From contig NZ_VORA01000001.1 of assembly GCF_008477545.1 (NCBI RefSeq), forward strand, positions 1,488,001 to 1,552,000: 64,000 bases of DNA, in the 5' to 3' direction. The notes under the pieces were generated by a model, which made no database searches, was not told where the DNA came from, and saw only the letters and a program-made list of their open reading frames with translations. This DNA is from Roseibium aestuarii. GTDB lineage: Bacteria > Pseudomonadota > Alphaproteobacteria > Rhizobiales > Stappiaceae. Below, piece after piece: positions 1-8,434 of this stretch. Both the position numbers and the translations under genes were made by a program. Within the stretch, counting starts at the first letter, position 1, and each line of letters starts with the position of its first letter.

Positions 1-134
1 TCTTCCGGAACGGTTTCCGGAACGCGCTTCAGGGCAACCTCTGCACCGGCGGAACGGGCGCCTTCGGCAACGGCTTCAGCCATGGCTTCGATGTGGCCAT
101 AGGTGGAATAGTAGAGAACGAGGACCTTGGTCAT
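1..134 (-). CDS. wrbA: NAD(P)H:quinone oxidoreductase, WrbA-type flavoprotein (5' end only)
   Basis: Only the first 44 codons are in the window; the gene runs off the left edge. The visible N-terminus reads [20 protein letters not shown], which is the flavodoxin-fold beta1 strand followed by the FMN phosphate-binding loop (S-T-Y-G-H-I) of the WrbA family. WrbA proteins are cytoplasmic FMN enzymes that reduce quinones by two electrons and protect against redox stress. The start ATG lies 348 bp from a divergent LysR regulator gene, so this regulator could also act here, although the ABC operon on its other side is the better candidate. Identity rests on the short N-terminal motif only. Confidence 0.8.
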   Translation of the reverse strand, partial: MTKVLVLYYSTYGHIEAMAEAVAEGARSAGAEVALKRVPETVPE

Positions 135-482
135 TGGGGGGAACTCCGGAAATCTGTTTCAGGGCGGCGCGGGGCCTGTCTGCTGCACTGCCATATGGCA
201 TGGGAAACTGACCGGTGAAAGGGCAGGGGCGGCGCACGCAGTGTTCACCGCCTGTGAACAGTGAGGGGTAGCCCCCGCAAATCCGGCGCCAATCCGTGTC
301 GCGAGCCTGTCGCCATCCCGGTCTCTCCCATCTAAGCGGCGGAAATGCCACGATGACCGGCGCCCGGACCGGGAGAAGCGGCTCTGCCTCTTGTTCCGGC
401 GGCGGTGGCGGTGTTTGATGGGGTGAGGAAGCCCGCCGGATGGCGCGGGTGCCGCGCGAAACGAGGAAGTGCAGTCGGACGC
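135..482. other. Divergent intergenic region between wrbA and the LysR gene
   Basis: This 348-bp gap must hold the promoters of two divergent genes. The clearest element is an inverted repeat at 242-260 (TGTTCAC-N5-GTGAACA). An open frame running into the LysR gene from 405 lacks typical start context and is better read as upstream leader. No convincing -35/-10 pair was identified by eye. Confidence 0.5.
242..260. promoter_or_regulatory. Operator-like palindrome TGTTCAC-N5-GTGAACA
   Basis: Seven-base perfect arms separated by CGCCT lie between wrbA and the divergent LysR gene. The geometry suits a dimeric repressor or activator. Which protein binds is not visible from sequence. Confidence 0.4.
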
Positions 483-1391
483 ATGTCCTTCACGATCCGC
501 CAGTTGCAGTATTTCGTGGCCTCCGCCGAGCGCGGATCGATCTCCCGCGCCGCCCAGTCCCTGAGCATTTCCCAGTCCGCCGTCACCGAGGCCATCAAGG
601 AGCTGGAGAGCGATCTGGGAGTCGCCCTGTTCGAGCGCCATTCGCGCGGCCTGACCATCACCCACAAGGGGCACCAGTTCCTGCGCCATGCCACCTCGAT
701 CCTGGCCAGCGTCTCCGATGCCCGGCGGGCCTTCGCCGAACCGCCCGACGCCTCTCCCGGACGCCTGCACCTGGGCGTGACATCGCTGGTGGCCGGCTAC
801 GTGCTTTCCGACATTCTGGCCCGCTATCGCCGCGCCTATCCGGGGGTGGAGGTGACCGCCATCGAGGACAGCGGCGAATATCTGGAACATCTCCTGATCG
901 GCGGCGAGCTGGATGTGGCGGTGATGGTCGTCTCGAACCTGCGCGATCCCATGGCGCTCCAGTCGGAAATCCTGGAAGTGTCGCCCTATCGCCTGTGGCT
1001 GCCGCTTGGTCACCGGCTGGAGACCCCCGACAGCGTCGCCCTGTCCGACCTGCTCGGCGAGCCGCTCATCATGCTCACCCTTGACGAGATCGAGGAGGCG
1101 ACCGCCAAGCTCCTCGGCGCGCTCGGCTCCCGCCCGCCGGTGGCCTTCCGCACCCGCTCGGTCGAAGCCGTGCGCTCGCTGGTCGCCACGGGTGCGGGCA
1201 TCGCGATCCTGCCGGATCTGGTCTACCGCCCCTGGTCGCTGGAAGGCGACCGGATCGAAAGCCGGGACGTGAGCGGCAGTCTGCCTGTCGTGCAGGTCGG
1301 CATCGTCTGGCGGCGCGGCTCTGCCCCCAAGACCCCCACCGCCCAGTTCATCGAGCTGGCCAAGGCCCAGCGCATGCTGCGCAACCGTTAG
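483..1391 (+). CDS. LysR-family transcriptional regulator
   Basis: A 302-residue LysR-type regulator. Residues about 2-60 form the winged helix-turn-helix (FTIRQLQYFVASAERGSISR, then SISQSAVTEAIKELE), followed by the linker helix and a two-lobed periplasmic-binding-like co-inducer domain (about 90-295). ATG 483 is chosen because LysR proteins start a few residues before the first helix; an upstream open frame from 405 would add an unlikely 26-residue Arg/Gly-rich leader. The gene is co-directional with, and 237 bp upstream of, a putrescine-type uptake and oxidation operon, whose leader carries a T-N11-A palindrome. It is therefore the likely regulator of that operon, replacing the MocR/GntR-type regulator next to ydcSTUVW in E. 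coli. The co-inducer is unknown; putrescine or a related amine is an inference. Confidence 0.9.
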   Translation: MSFTIRQLQYFVASAERGSISRAAQSLSISQSAVTEAIKELESDLGVALFERHSRGLTITHKGHQFLRHATSILASVSDARRAFAEPPDASPGRLHLGVTSLVAGYVLSDILARYRRAYPGVEVTAIEDSGEYLEHLLIGGELDVAVMVVSNLRDPMALQSEILEVSPYRLWLPLGHRLETPDSVALSDLLGEPLIMLTLDEIEEATAKLLGALGSRPPVAFRTRSVEAVRSLVATGAGIAILPDLVYRPWSLEGDRIESRDVSGSLPVVQVGIVWRRGSAPKTPTAQFIELAKAQRMLRNR

Positions 1392-1487
1392 CCGGCGTCC
1401 CGCTTCAGTCTCGGATAGGGCCGCTGGCGCAGCGCATGCTTGCCCGCTCGTCCAAGCGTCTGACCCTGTGAGTATTTTGGTCTCTGC

Positions 1488-1504
1488 TATCGGTTTTTCC
1501 GATA
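1488..1504. promoter_or_regulatory. LysR-box-like palindrome upstream of the putrescine operon
   Basis: TATCGG-N5-CCGATA is a perfect 6-bp-arm inverted repeat; within it T1490 and A1502 fit the T-N11-A rule of LysR-type operators. A second imperfect dyad overlaps its right side (about 1502-1521, ATAATCG...CGATATTAT). It sits 125-140 bp upstream of the binding-protein gene, directly after the LysR gene. Confidence 0.45.
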
Positions 1505-1628
1505 ATCGCTTTCGATATTATGAAATTGCGAAGGCCGGAGGATGCGCGCAAGCTCGCGGCACAAGAAAAAATCAAAATGCATCACCTCCACGAAATCTCG
1601 CGCAATCTGTCCGAGGGGAAATTCGATC

Positions 1629-2789
1629 ATGAAGAAATTCCTGAGCTGTTGCTCTGTCCTGTCCATGCTGGCCGCTCAGACCGCCAGCCTGTCCGCCGCC
1701 GAGATGCTGTCCGAACTGGGCGCGGGCGAGGGTGAAGTCACCATCGTCGCCTGGCCGGGCTATATCGAGCGCGGCGAAACCGACAAGGGCTTCGACTGGG
1801 TCACGAAATTCGAGGAAGCCAGCGGTTGCAAGGTCAACGTCAAGACCGCCAACACCTCCGACGAAATGGTCGCCCTGATGAACGAAGGGGGCTTCGATCT
1901 GGTCACCGCGTCCGGCGATGCCTCCCTGCGCCTCATCGCCGGCAAGCGCGTCCAGCCGGTGAACACCGCGCTGGTGCCCAGCTGGTCCAAGGTGGATGAC
2001 CGCCTGAAGGATGCCGCGTGGCACACGGTCGACGGGGTCCATTACGGCGTGCCCTATCAGTGGGGCCCGAACGTGCTGATGTACAATACCGAGGCCTTCA
2101 AGGAAGCGCCGAAGAGCTGGAGCGTGGTCTTCGAGGAAACCACCCTCGACGACGGCAAGTCGAACAAGGGCCGGGTTCAGGCCTATGACGGGCCGATCCA
2201 CATTGCCGATGCGGCCAACTACCTGATGTTCCACAAGCCGGAGCTGGGCATCAAGAGCCCCTACGAGCTCAATCAGGAGCAGTATGACGCAGCCCTCAAC
2301 CTGCTGCGCCAGCAGCGGGATCTGGTCTCGCGCTACTGGCACGATGCCTTCATCCAGATCGACGACTTCAAGAACGAGGGCGTCGTGGCCTCCGGCTCCT
2401 GGCCCTTCCAGGTCGGGCTGCTCAAGGGCGAAGGCCAGCCCATCGCCTCCACCATTCCGCAGGAAGGGGCAACGGGCTGGGCCGACACCACCATGATGCA
2501 CGTGGATGCAGAGCACCCGAACTGCGCCTACATGTGGATGGAGCACACCCTGTCGTCCAACCTGCAGAGCGACCTCTCCGTCTGGTTCGGCGCCAACCCG
2601 GTCGTTCCGGCGGCCTGCACCGATGGCTCGGGCATGCAGACGGCCGAGGGCTGCACCGCCAATGGCATGGATGACTTCGAGAAGATCCGGTTCTGGACCA
2701 CGCCGGTGGCCAAATGCGCCAGCCAAGACGCCTGCGTGCCCTATTACCGCTGGGTCTCCGACTACATCGGCGTGATCGGCGGGCGTTGA
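1629..2789 (+). CDS. ABC transporter substrate-binding protein, spermidine/putrescine type (YdcS-like)
   Basis: A 386-residue periplasmic binding protein of the PotD/PotF family. ATG 1629 gives a Sec signal peptide (MKKFLSCCSVLSML, hydrophobic core, cleavage near LSAA-E at about 24) and is preceded by GAGGGGAAA at a good distance; an open frame continues upstream from 1542 but would bury the signal peptide. The mature protein opens with EGEVTIVAWPGYIERG, the characteristic first strand of polyamine binders. Four genes follow in the same direction: ATPase, two permeases and gamma-aminobutyraldehyde dehydrogenase. That order matches E. coli ydcSTUVW, so the ligand is probably putrescine. A perfect 10-bp-stem hairpin just after the stop could stabilise this part of the message, giving the usual excess of binding protein. 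Confidence 0.88.
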   Translation: MKKFLSCCSVLSMLAAQTASLSAAEMLSELGAGEGEVTIVAWPGYIERGETDKGFDWVTKFEEASGCKVNVKTANTSDEMVALMNEGGFDLVTASGDASLRLIAGKRVQPVNTALVPSWSKVDDRLKDAAWHTVDGVHYGVPYQWGPNVLMYNTEAFKEAPKSWSVVFEETTLDDGKSNKGRVQAYDGPIHIADAANYLMFHKPELGIKSPYELNQEQYDAALNLLRQQRDLVSRYWHDAFIQIDDFKNEGVVASGSWPFQVGLLKGEGQPIASTIPQEGATGWADTTMMHVDAEHPNCAYMWMEHTLSSNLQSDLSVWFGANPVVPAACTDGSGMQTAEGCTANGMDDFEKIRFWTTPVAKCASQDACVPYYRWVSDYIGVIGGR

Positions 2790-2827
2790 GCCCGCTCATC
2801 CCGCTCCCGTCCATCAGCACCAGAGAC

Positions 2828-2850
2828 GCCTGCCGGATCTTCCGGCAGGC
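2828..2850 (+). promoter_or_regulatory. Intercistronic hairpin between binding-protein and ATPase genes
   Basis: Stem GCCTGCCGGA / TCCGGCAGGC (10 perfect bp) with a TCT loop and no following T-run. A hairpin in this position behind an ABC binding-protein gene commonly acts as a 3'-end mRNA stabiliser or partial attenuator; that role here is inferred. Confidence 0.5.
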
Positions 2851-2868
2851 GAATGATGAAGCGTGACC

Positions 2869-3885
2869 ATGCAGACTGCTGTCCTATTCAAGACTGTCTC
2901 CCGCCACTATGGCGAGGTTCGTGCCGTCGACCGGGTCGACCTTGACGTGCGCGCCGGAGAATTCTTCGCCATGCTCGGCCCCTCCGGCTCCGGCAAGACC
3001 ACCAGCCTGCGCCTGATCGCAGGCTTCGAGCAGCCGACCGCAGGGCATATCGAGATCTTCGGCGAGACCGCCGAGGGGGTGCCGCCCTATCGGCGCAACG
3101 TGAACACGGTCTTCCAGGACTACGCCCTCTTTCCCCACATGAGCGTGCGCGACAATGTCGCCTACGGCCTGATGATTGCCGGCATGGGCCGCCGCGAGCG
3201 TCATGCCAAGGCTGAAGAGGCGCTGGAGATGGTGCGGCTGCCGGGCTACGGCGACCGGCGGCCCAGCGCGCTTTCCGGAGGCCAGCGCCAGCGGGTGGCG
3301 CTCGCCCGTGCCCTCGTCAACCGGCCGAAGGTCCTCCTGCTGGACGAGCCTCTCGGGGCGCTGGACCTCAAGCTGCGCGAACAGATGCAGGAGGAACTGA
3401 AAGGTCTTCAGCGGTCGCTTGGCATCACCTTCATCTTCGTCACCCATGATCAGGGCGAGGCCCTCTCCATGGCCGATCGTGTGGCCGTCTTCAGCGAGGG
3501 CCGGATCCAGCAGGTCGGCACGCCTCAGGATGTCTACGAGCGTCCCGACACGCCCTTCGTGGCCGATTTCGTCGGCTCCTCCAACGTGCTTCCGCCCGAT
3601 CTGGTCCGGGAACTGACCGGTCTTGCGGTTCCTGCCAGCCTGCGGCCCGAAGCCCTGCGCCTCGTCAGCGGCGCGGAGGCTGCATCCGACCCAGATGCGT
3701 CCCGCTTGACGGCCACCGTCACCGGGCTGAGCTACACCGGTGCCGTCACAAGGGTGCAGCTCGGTGTCCGCGATCTGGCGCTTTCGGCGCTCATCCCTGC
3801 GGGGCAGCCGGTGCCGAGGGGCGGGGAACAGGTCGGCCTGTCCTGGGATCCCGCCAGCCTGCATCTGATGGAGGCCGCAAGGTGA
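2869..3885 (+). CDS. ABC transporter ATP-binding protein, polyamine type (PotA/YdcT-like)
   Basis: A 338-residue ATPase energising import through the two permeases that follow. It contains Walker A GPSGSGKTT (about residue 39), the Q-loop in VFQDYALFPHMSV, the signature LSGGQRQRVALARAL, Walker B VLLLDEPLGALD and the switch-region His in FVTHDQGEA. The C-terminal about 100 residues form the TOBE regulatory domain of the CUT1/PotA class. The ATG at 2869 is used; an in-frame GTG six bases upstream is equally possible because neither has a strong Shine-Dalgarno. Its stop overlaps the next start (GTGA), indicating translational coupling with the permease. Confidence 0.93.
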   Translation: MQTAVLFKTVSRHYGEVRAVDRVDLDVRAGEFFAMLGPSGSGKTTSLRLIAGFEQPTAGHIEIFGETAEGVPPYRRNVNTVFQDYALFPHMSVRDNVAYGLMIAGMGRRERHAKAEEALEMVRLPGYGDRRPSALSGGQRQRVALARALVNRPKVLLLDEPLGALDLKLREQMQEELKGLQRSLGITFIFVTHDQGEALSMADRVAVFSEGRIQQVGTPQDVYERPDTPFVADFVGSSNVLPPDLVRELTGLAVPASLRPEALRLVSGAEAASDPDASRLTATVTGLSYTGAVTRVQLGVRDLALSALIPAGQPVPRGGEQVGLSWDPASLHLMEAAR

Positions 3886-4838
3886 GCGTCCAACTGGCCA
3901 CCCAGCCCGCGATTCTGGAGCGCCGGCCCGGTCTTCTCGCCCGCTTCTCCGACACGCTCTGGCGCCGTCCCTCGGTGCTGCTTCTGGTGCTGCTCGGACC
4001 GCCGGTCGCCTGGCTCGGCATCATCTATCTGGGGTCGCTGCTCGCGCTTCTTGTGCAGAGCTTCTTCTCCATCGACGAATTCTCCGGAATGATCCAGTAC
4101 GAGTGGACGCTCAAGACCTATGGCGAGCTGCTCAACCCAGTAAATCTGGACATCATTGCTCGCACCGTGCTGATGGCGGCGGTCGTCACCATCGCGGCCG
4201 TGCTCGTGGCCTTTCCCGTGGCCTTCTTTGCGGCGCGCTATGCCAGCGGGCGCTGGAAGGCGGTGTTCTATCTGGGCGTCATGCTGCCGCTCTGGTCCAG
4301 CTATCTGGTCAAGGTCTATGCCTGGAAGCTGATCCTCGCCAAGGAAGGTATCCTCACCTGGGGCCTGTCGAAGCTCGGTCTGATGCCGCTGCTGGATCTC
4401 GTCCTTGCGATCCCCGTGATCGGCGGGAACTCGCTCTCCGTCAGCTATATCGGTACCTTCCTCGTGTTCCTCTATGTCTGGCTGCCCTTCATGATCCTGC
4501 CCATGCAGGCGGCCATGGAACGGGTGCCGGTCTCCCTGCTGGAGGCCTCCGCCGATCAGGGCGCCGATCCCTCCCAGACCCTGCGCCACGTGCTCCTGCC
4601 GCTGGCGCTGCCCGGCATCGTCGCCGGGTCGCTCTTCACCTTCTCGCTGACCCTCGGCGACTACATCATTCCGCAGATTGTGGGTTCCTCCCGGCTTTTC
4701 CTCGGTCAGGCCGTCTACGCCCACCAGGGTACGGCAGGAAACATACCCCTCGCCGCCGCCCTGACCGTCGTGCCCGTGGTCATCATGGGCTTCTATCTCT
4801 GGGGCGCCAAACGGGTGGGGGCCTTCGATGCACTGTGA
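3882..4838 (+). CDS. ABC transporter permease, polyamine type (PotB/YdcU-like)
   Basis: A 318-residue integral membrane permease with about six membrane segments. The first hydrophobic segment starts near residue 33 (VLLLVLLGPPVAWLGIIYLG). The cytoplasmic EAA loop that docks on the ATPase is visible around LLEASADQGADPSQTLRHV. GTG 3882 overlaps the stop of the ATPase gene by four bases, so translation is coupled. It pairs with the second permease at 5259, but a 420-bp stretch of repeats separates the two, which is unusual for this transporter class where the genes normally overlap. Confidence 0.92.
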   Translation: MSVQLATQPAILERRPGLLARFSDTLWRRPSVLLLVLLGPPVAWLGIIYLGSLLALLVQSFFSIDEFSGMIQYEWTLKTYGELLNPVNLDIIARTVLMAAVVTIAAVLVAFPVAFFAARYASGRWKAVFYLGVMLPLWSSYLVKVYAWKLILAKEGILTWGLSKLGLMPLLDLVLAIPVIGGNSLSVSYIGTFLVFLYVWLPFMILPMQAAMERVPVSLLEASADQGADPSQTLRHVLLPLALPGIVAGSLFTFSLTLGDYIIPQIVGSSRLFLGQAVYAHQGTAGNIPLAAALTVVPVVIMGFYLWGAKRVGAFDAL

Positions 4839-5258
4839 TGTCCAGTCCATGCCGAGCGAGCCCTGCCGTCGTTCTTCTCGGGGGGCACGTGAGGGGCTCC
4901 TGCCGCGGCCACAGGGGATACTGGATCCCTGCCTGCGCAGGGATGACGCCAAGGCGAGACGATCTTTCGACGCCCGCTGCCGTCCCGGACGAAGCGTGAG
5001 CGCAGATCCGGGACGCCGCCACCCAGGGTTTGGTCCGCGCCGCAGCAGTCAGGTCCCGGCGCAAGGCCGGGACGGCACAGCGTTGCAGGCGACAGCACAA
5101 CACCAGCCCCTCCGTCGTCATCCCGGACAGCCTCAGGCTGATCCGGGTCCGGTGAGCCACAGAGACACTTTGGGCGCACCGATCCCGGCTCGTCGCTTGC
5201 GCTTGGCCGGGATGATGAAAGCGAGCGTGCTGCAAGATCAATCGGAAAAGGGGCAGTC
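4839..5258. repeat. Mosaic intergenic repeat block inside the putrescine transport operon
   Basis: No credible gene lies in this 420-bp gap. It is built of short palindromic modules: GGATCCCTGCCTGCGCAGGG at 4928-4947, a CCCGGAC...ATCCGGGAC pair at about 4984-5013, GGTCCCGGCGCAAGGCCGGGAC at about 5054-5075, and the module TCATCCCGGA...GGTGAGCCACAGAGA...GATCCCGG at about 5119-5190. The last module recurs at 7768, 8127, 21986 and 22401. The block separates the two permease genes of one operon. Confidence 0.75.
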
Positions 5259-6071
5259 ATGAGCGCGTCCTCCTCCAGGGCCCCGATGGGCCTGAAGATC
5301 GCCGCAGGGTTGGGGCTTGCCTTCCTGCACCTGCCCATTGCGCTCATCTTCATCTACGCCTTCACAACCGAGGAGAAGAGCTACCAGTGGCCGCCCCCCG
5401 GCCTGACCCTGCGCTGGTTCGAGGTGACCTGGAACCGGCCGGACGTGTGGGAGGCGCTCGTGCTCTCGCTGCAGGTGGCGTCGATCTCCACCCTGATTGC
5501 CGTGGTGCTGGGCTCCCTCTGTGCGGCAGCCGTCGCCCGTTCGCGCTTCTTCGGGCGCGAGGCGATCTCCCTCATGGTGATCCTGCCGATCGCCCTGCCG
5601 GGGATCATCACCGGCATTGCCCTGCGTTCGGCCTTCCATCTGGCGGAGATCCCGTATTCCATGTGGACCATCATCCTGGGCCACGCGACCTTCTGCGTGG
5701 TGGTGGTCTACAACAACGCGGTCGCCCGCTTCCGGCGCACCTCCGCGTCGCTGGTGGAGGCGTCCATGGATCTGGGCGCCAACGGCTTCCAGACCCTGCG
5801 CCACGTCATCCTGCCCAATATCGCGACCGCGCTTCTGGCCGGCGGCATGCTGGCCTTCGCCCTGTCCTTCGACGAGGTGATCGTCACCACTTTCACGGCC
5901 GGGCAACAGGCGACCCTGCCGATCTGGATGCTGGAAGAGCTGGTGCGCCCGCGCCAGAGACCGGTCACCAATGTGGTGGCCATGGTGGTGGTGCTCGTCA
6001 CCGCCCTGCCGATCCTCGGCGCCTATTACCTCACCCGGGACGGCGACAAGGTTGCCGGACAGGGCAAGTGA
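5259..6071 (+). CDS. ABC transporter permease, polyamine type (PotC/YdcV-like)
   Basis: A 270-residue inner-membrane permease, the partner of the gene at 3882. About six hydrophobic segments are visible, beginning at residues 11-32 ([20 protein letters not shown]). The EAA-type coupling loop reads [20 protein letters not shown]. It is typical in length for PotC/YdcV proteins. ATG 5259 follows AAAAGGGGCAGTC, a usable ribosome binding site. The dehydrogenase gene starts 38 bp after its stop with its own strong site, consistent with one transcript. Confidence 0.92.
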   Translation: MSASSSRAPMGLKIAAGLGLAFLHLPIALIFIYAFTTEEKSYQWPPPGLTLRWFEVTWNRPDVWEALVLSLQVASISTLIAVVLGSLCAAAVARSRFFGREAISLMVILPIALPGIITGIALRSAFHLAEIPYSMWTIILGHATFCVVVVYNNAVARFRRTSASLVEASMDLGANGFQTLRHVILPNIATALLAGGMLAFALSFDEVIVTTFTAGQQATLPIWMLEELVRPRQRPVTNVVAMVVVLVTALPILGAYYLTRDGDKVAGQGK

Positions 6072-6109
6072 ACACGAACCAAGAGACACACAGGACCCGG
6101 AGGGTACAC

Positions 6110-7537
6110 ATGGACACTCAGATGCTGATCGGCGGCGCCTTCGAGACCGGCACCGAAGCCGAGGAAACCATTCTCAACCCGCGCAATGGCGAGGCGATTC
6201 TCGCCTTGCCCGAAGCCTCTCTGGATCAGGTCGAGCGGGCGGTTGCGGCAGCGGAAAAAGCGTTTGCGACCTGGTCGCGCACGACGCCTGCGGAGCGCGC
6301 CGGATATCTCCTGAAGATCGCCGACCGGATCGAGGCGGAGGCCGATGGCTTCGCCACGCTGGAAGCGCTCAACTGCGGCAAGCCCATCAACGCGGCCCGC
6401 AATGACGAGATCCCCGCCATCGTCGACTGCTATCGCTTCTTTGCCGGCGCGGTGCGCTGCGTTCCGGCCTCTGCCGCAGGCGAATACCTGGCCGGTCACA
6501 CCTCCATGATCCGCCGCGACCCCATCGGCATCGTCGCCTCCATCGCCCCCTGGAACTATCCGCTGATGATGATGGCCTGGAAGCTTGCCCCGGCCATTGG
6601 CGGCGGCAACACGGTCATCTTCAAGCCCTCCGAGCAGACGCCGCTCACCGCCCTGAAGCTGGCGAAAATCCTCGCCGAGGAACTGCCCGAGGGCGTGGTC
6701 AACGTGATCCTCGGCCGCGGCGAGAGCGTCGGCAATGCGCTGATCAACCATCCCAAGGTCAACATGATCTCGATTACCGGCGACGTGGCCACCGGCAAGA
6801 AAATCATGCAGGCCGCCTCGCGCACCGTGAAGCGCACCCATCTGGAACTGGGAGGCAAGGCCCCGGTCATCGTTCACGACGATGCGGATCTGGAGGCGGT
6901 GGTCGCGGGGCTGAAGGCCTTCGGCTATTACAACGCCGGCCAGGACTGCACGGCGGCCTGCCGCATCTATGCGGGGGCGGGGATCTATGACCGGCTGGTG
7001 GCCGATCTCTCCAGTGCCGTCTCCTCCATCGTCTTTGCGAACGAGGACGACACGGTCAACGAGATGCCGCCGCTCATTTCCCTGCGCCAGCGCGACAGGG
7101 TGGCAAGCTTCGTCGAGCGCGCTCTCGAACAGTCCCACATGGAGGCAACCGCCGGCGGAAAGACCCATGGCGGCAACGGCTTCTACTATCAGCCCACGGT
7201 GATCGCGGGGGCGCTGCAGTCCGACGAGATCGTCCGGCGCGAGGTCTTCGGTCCGGTGGTCTCCGTCACCCGTTTCACCGATGAGGAAGAGGCGGTCACC
7301 TGGGCCAATGACAGTGACTATGGTCTCGCCTCGTCGGTCTGGACGAAGGACGTCTCCCGGGCGATGAAGACGGCCGCCAGCCTGCGCTATGGCTGCACAT
7401 GGGTGAACACCCACTTCATGCTGGTGAACGAGATGCCGCACGGCGGCATGAAGCAGTCCGGCTACGGCAAGGACATGTCCCACTACGCGCTCGAGGACTA
7501 CACCGCCATTCGCCACGTGATGATCGCCCACGGCTAG
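6110..7537 (+). CDS. patD: Gamma-aminobutyraldehyde dehydrogenase-like (PatD/YdcW family)
   Basis: A 475-residue NAD-dependent aldehyde dehydrogenase of the betaine/aminobutyraldehyde group. Visible are the NAD-contact motif APWNYPLMM, the catalytic Glu in LELGGKAP and the catalytic Cys in GQDCTAACR (about residue 280). Start ATG 6110 has CGGAGGG just upstream; a longer open frame from 5387 is the shadow of the permease gene in another frame. Position directly after a YdcSTUV-like transporter points to oxidation of 4-aminobutanal (from putrescine transamination) to GABA. Betaine-aldehyde dehydrogenase activity cannot be excluded from sequence because the two groups are close. Confidence 0.85.
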   Translation: MDTQMLIGGAFETGTEAEETILNPRNGEAILALPEASLDQVERAVAAAEKAFATWSRTTPAERAGYLLKIADRIEAEADGFATLEALNCGKPINAARNDEIPAIVDCYRFFAGAVRCVPASAAGEYLAGHTSMIRRDPIGIVASIAPWNYPLMMMAWKLAPAIGGGNTVIFKPSEQTPLTALKLAKILAEELPEGVVNVILGRGESVGNALINHPKVNMISITGDVATGKKIMQAASRTVKRTHLELGGKAPVIVHDDADLEAVVAGLKAFGYYNAGQDCTAACRIYAGAGIYDRLVADLSSAVSSIVFANEDDTVNEMPPLISLRQRDRVASFVERALEQSHMEATAGGKTHGGNGFYYQPTVIAGALQSDEIVRREVFGPVVSVTRFTDEEEAVTWANDSDYGLASSVWTKDVSRAMKTAASLRYGCTWVNTHFMLVNEMPHGGMKQSGYGKDMSHYALEDYTAIRHVMIAHG

Positions 7538-7655
7538 TGCGGGCGCGTGGTCAGGACGGAGTGCAAACTCTCCCGGGACCGGGAGAGGTCGACGCGAAGC
7601 GTCGGGTGAGGGTGGAAGGCTTCGCCCCGGAGGCCAAGTCTGCTTGATGGTGAGG

Positions 7656-7994
7656 CTCAACCCTCACCCGGAGCGTTGCTCCGACCTCTCCCAGCTTGGG
7701 AGAGGTGACGGGGGATGAGCCGTGCGATCCTCACCGTCGTTTTCAATGTGCCTGAACTCCTCCATCGTCATCCCGGCCTTGAGCCGGGACCGGTGAGCCA
7801 CAGAGAGGCCTTGGGCTCACCGATCCCGGATCTTCGGCGTCCGCCTCGTCCGGGACGACGCCGAGAAGGTGAACGCACCGACCTCTCCGCCGTCCCGGAC
7901 ACAGCGCGAGCGGAGATCCGGGACCTCGCCACCGGCGCCCAGATGGATATGCAGGAGAACGGTTGGTCCCGGCTCAGGGCCGGGACGGCGCGGA
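7656..7994. repeat. Composite repeat, copy A
   Basis: First copy of the tandem duplication; aligns without gaps to 8015-8353 with a few scattered substitutions. It diverges most near its right end (about 7926-7945), where CAGATGGATATGC replaces TATATTGGTTTTC. Confidence 0.8.
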
Positions 7995-8014
7995 ACTGTC
8001 GGTGGCGGATGCGT

Positions 8015-8353
8015 CTCAACCCTCACCCGGAGCGTTGCTCCGACCTCTCCCATCTTGGGAGAGGTGACGGGGGATGAGCCGTGCGATCCTCACCGTCGTT
8101 TTCAATGTGCCTGAACTCCTCCATCGTCATCCCGGCCTTGAGCCGGGACCGGTGAGCCACAGAGAGGCCTTGGGCTCACCGATCCCGGATCTTCGGCGTC
8201 CGCCTCGTCCGGGAGGACGCCGAGAAGGTGAACGTACCGACCTCACCGCCGTCCCGGACGCAGCGCGAGCGGAGATCCGGGACCTCGCCACCGACGCCTA
8301 TATTGGTTTTCGGGAGAACGGTTGGTCTTGGCTCAGGGCCGGGACAGCGCGGA
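8015..8353. repeat. Composite repeat, copy B
   Basis: Second copy at a 359-bp offset. Its right part, continuing to 8372, also recurs in inverted orientation at about 22236-22373, showing the modules are dispersed in the genome and not only locally duplicated. Confidence 0.8.
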
Positions 8354-8434
8354 GAGAAGGGCGACGCTTCGGCTGCCCCCACACCATTGTCATCCAAGAC
8401 AGCAAGCAGGGGGCTGATCGCTCTGGAGGGGCGC

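Larger units (their letters stand above)
7538..8434. repeat. Mosaic intergenic repeat region with a tandem 359-bp-offset duplication
   Basis: An 897-bp gap without a credible gene. It begins with a hairpin (CTCTCCCGG...CCGGGAGAG at 7568-7587) after the dehydrogenase stop, then holds two near-identical copies of a composite element (7656-7994 and 8015-8353). Each copy strings together GACCTCTCCCA...TGGGAGAGGT, TCATCCCGGCCTTGAGCCGG, GGTGAGCCACAGAGAGG and GATCCGGGACCTCG modules. Open frames inside the two copies encode the same low-complexity Pro/Arg peptide and start at the same repeat position, so they are repeat artefacts. Confidence 0.8.

Noticed and set aside
159..1013. Long minus-strand open frame opposite the LysR gene
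   Set aside because: Its translation is low in hydrophobic structure and has no family motifs, while the plus strand encodes a clear LysR protein; it is an antisense frame of high-GC coding DNA.
5387..7537. A 716-residue frame that would fuse a 240-residue leader to the aldehyde dehydrogenase
   Set aside because: The leader is the shifted frame of the permease gene; the dehydrogenase has its own ATG at 6110 with a strong ribosome site.
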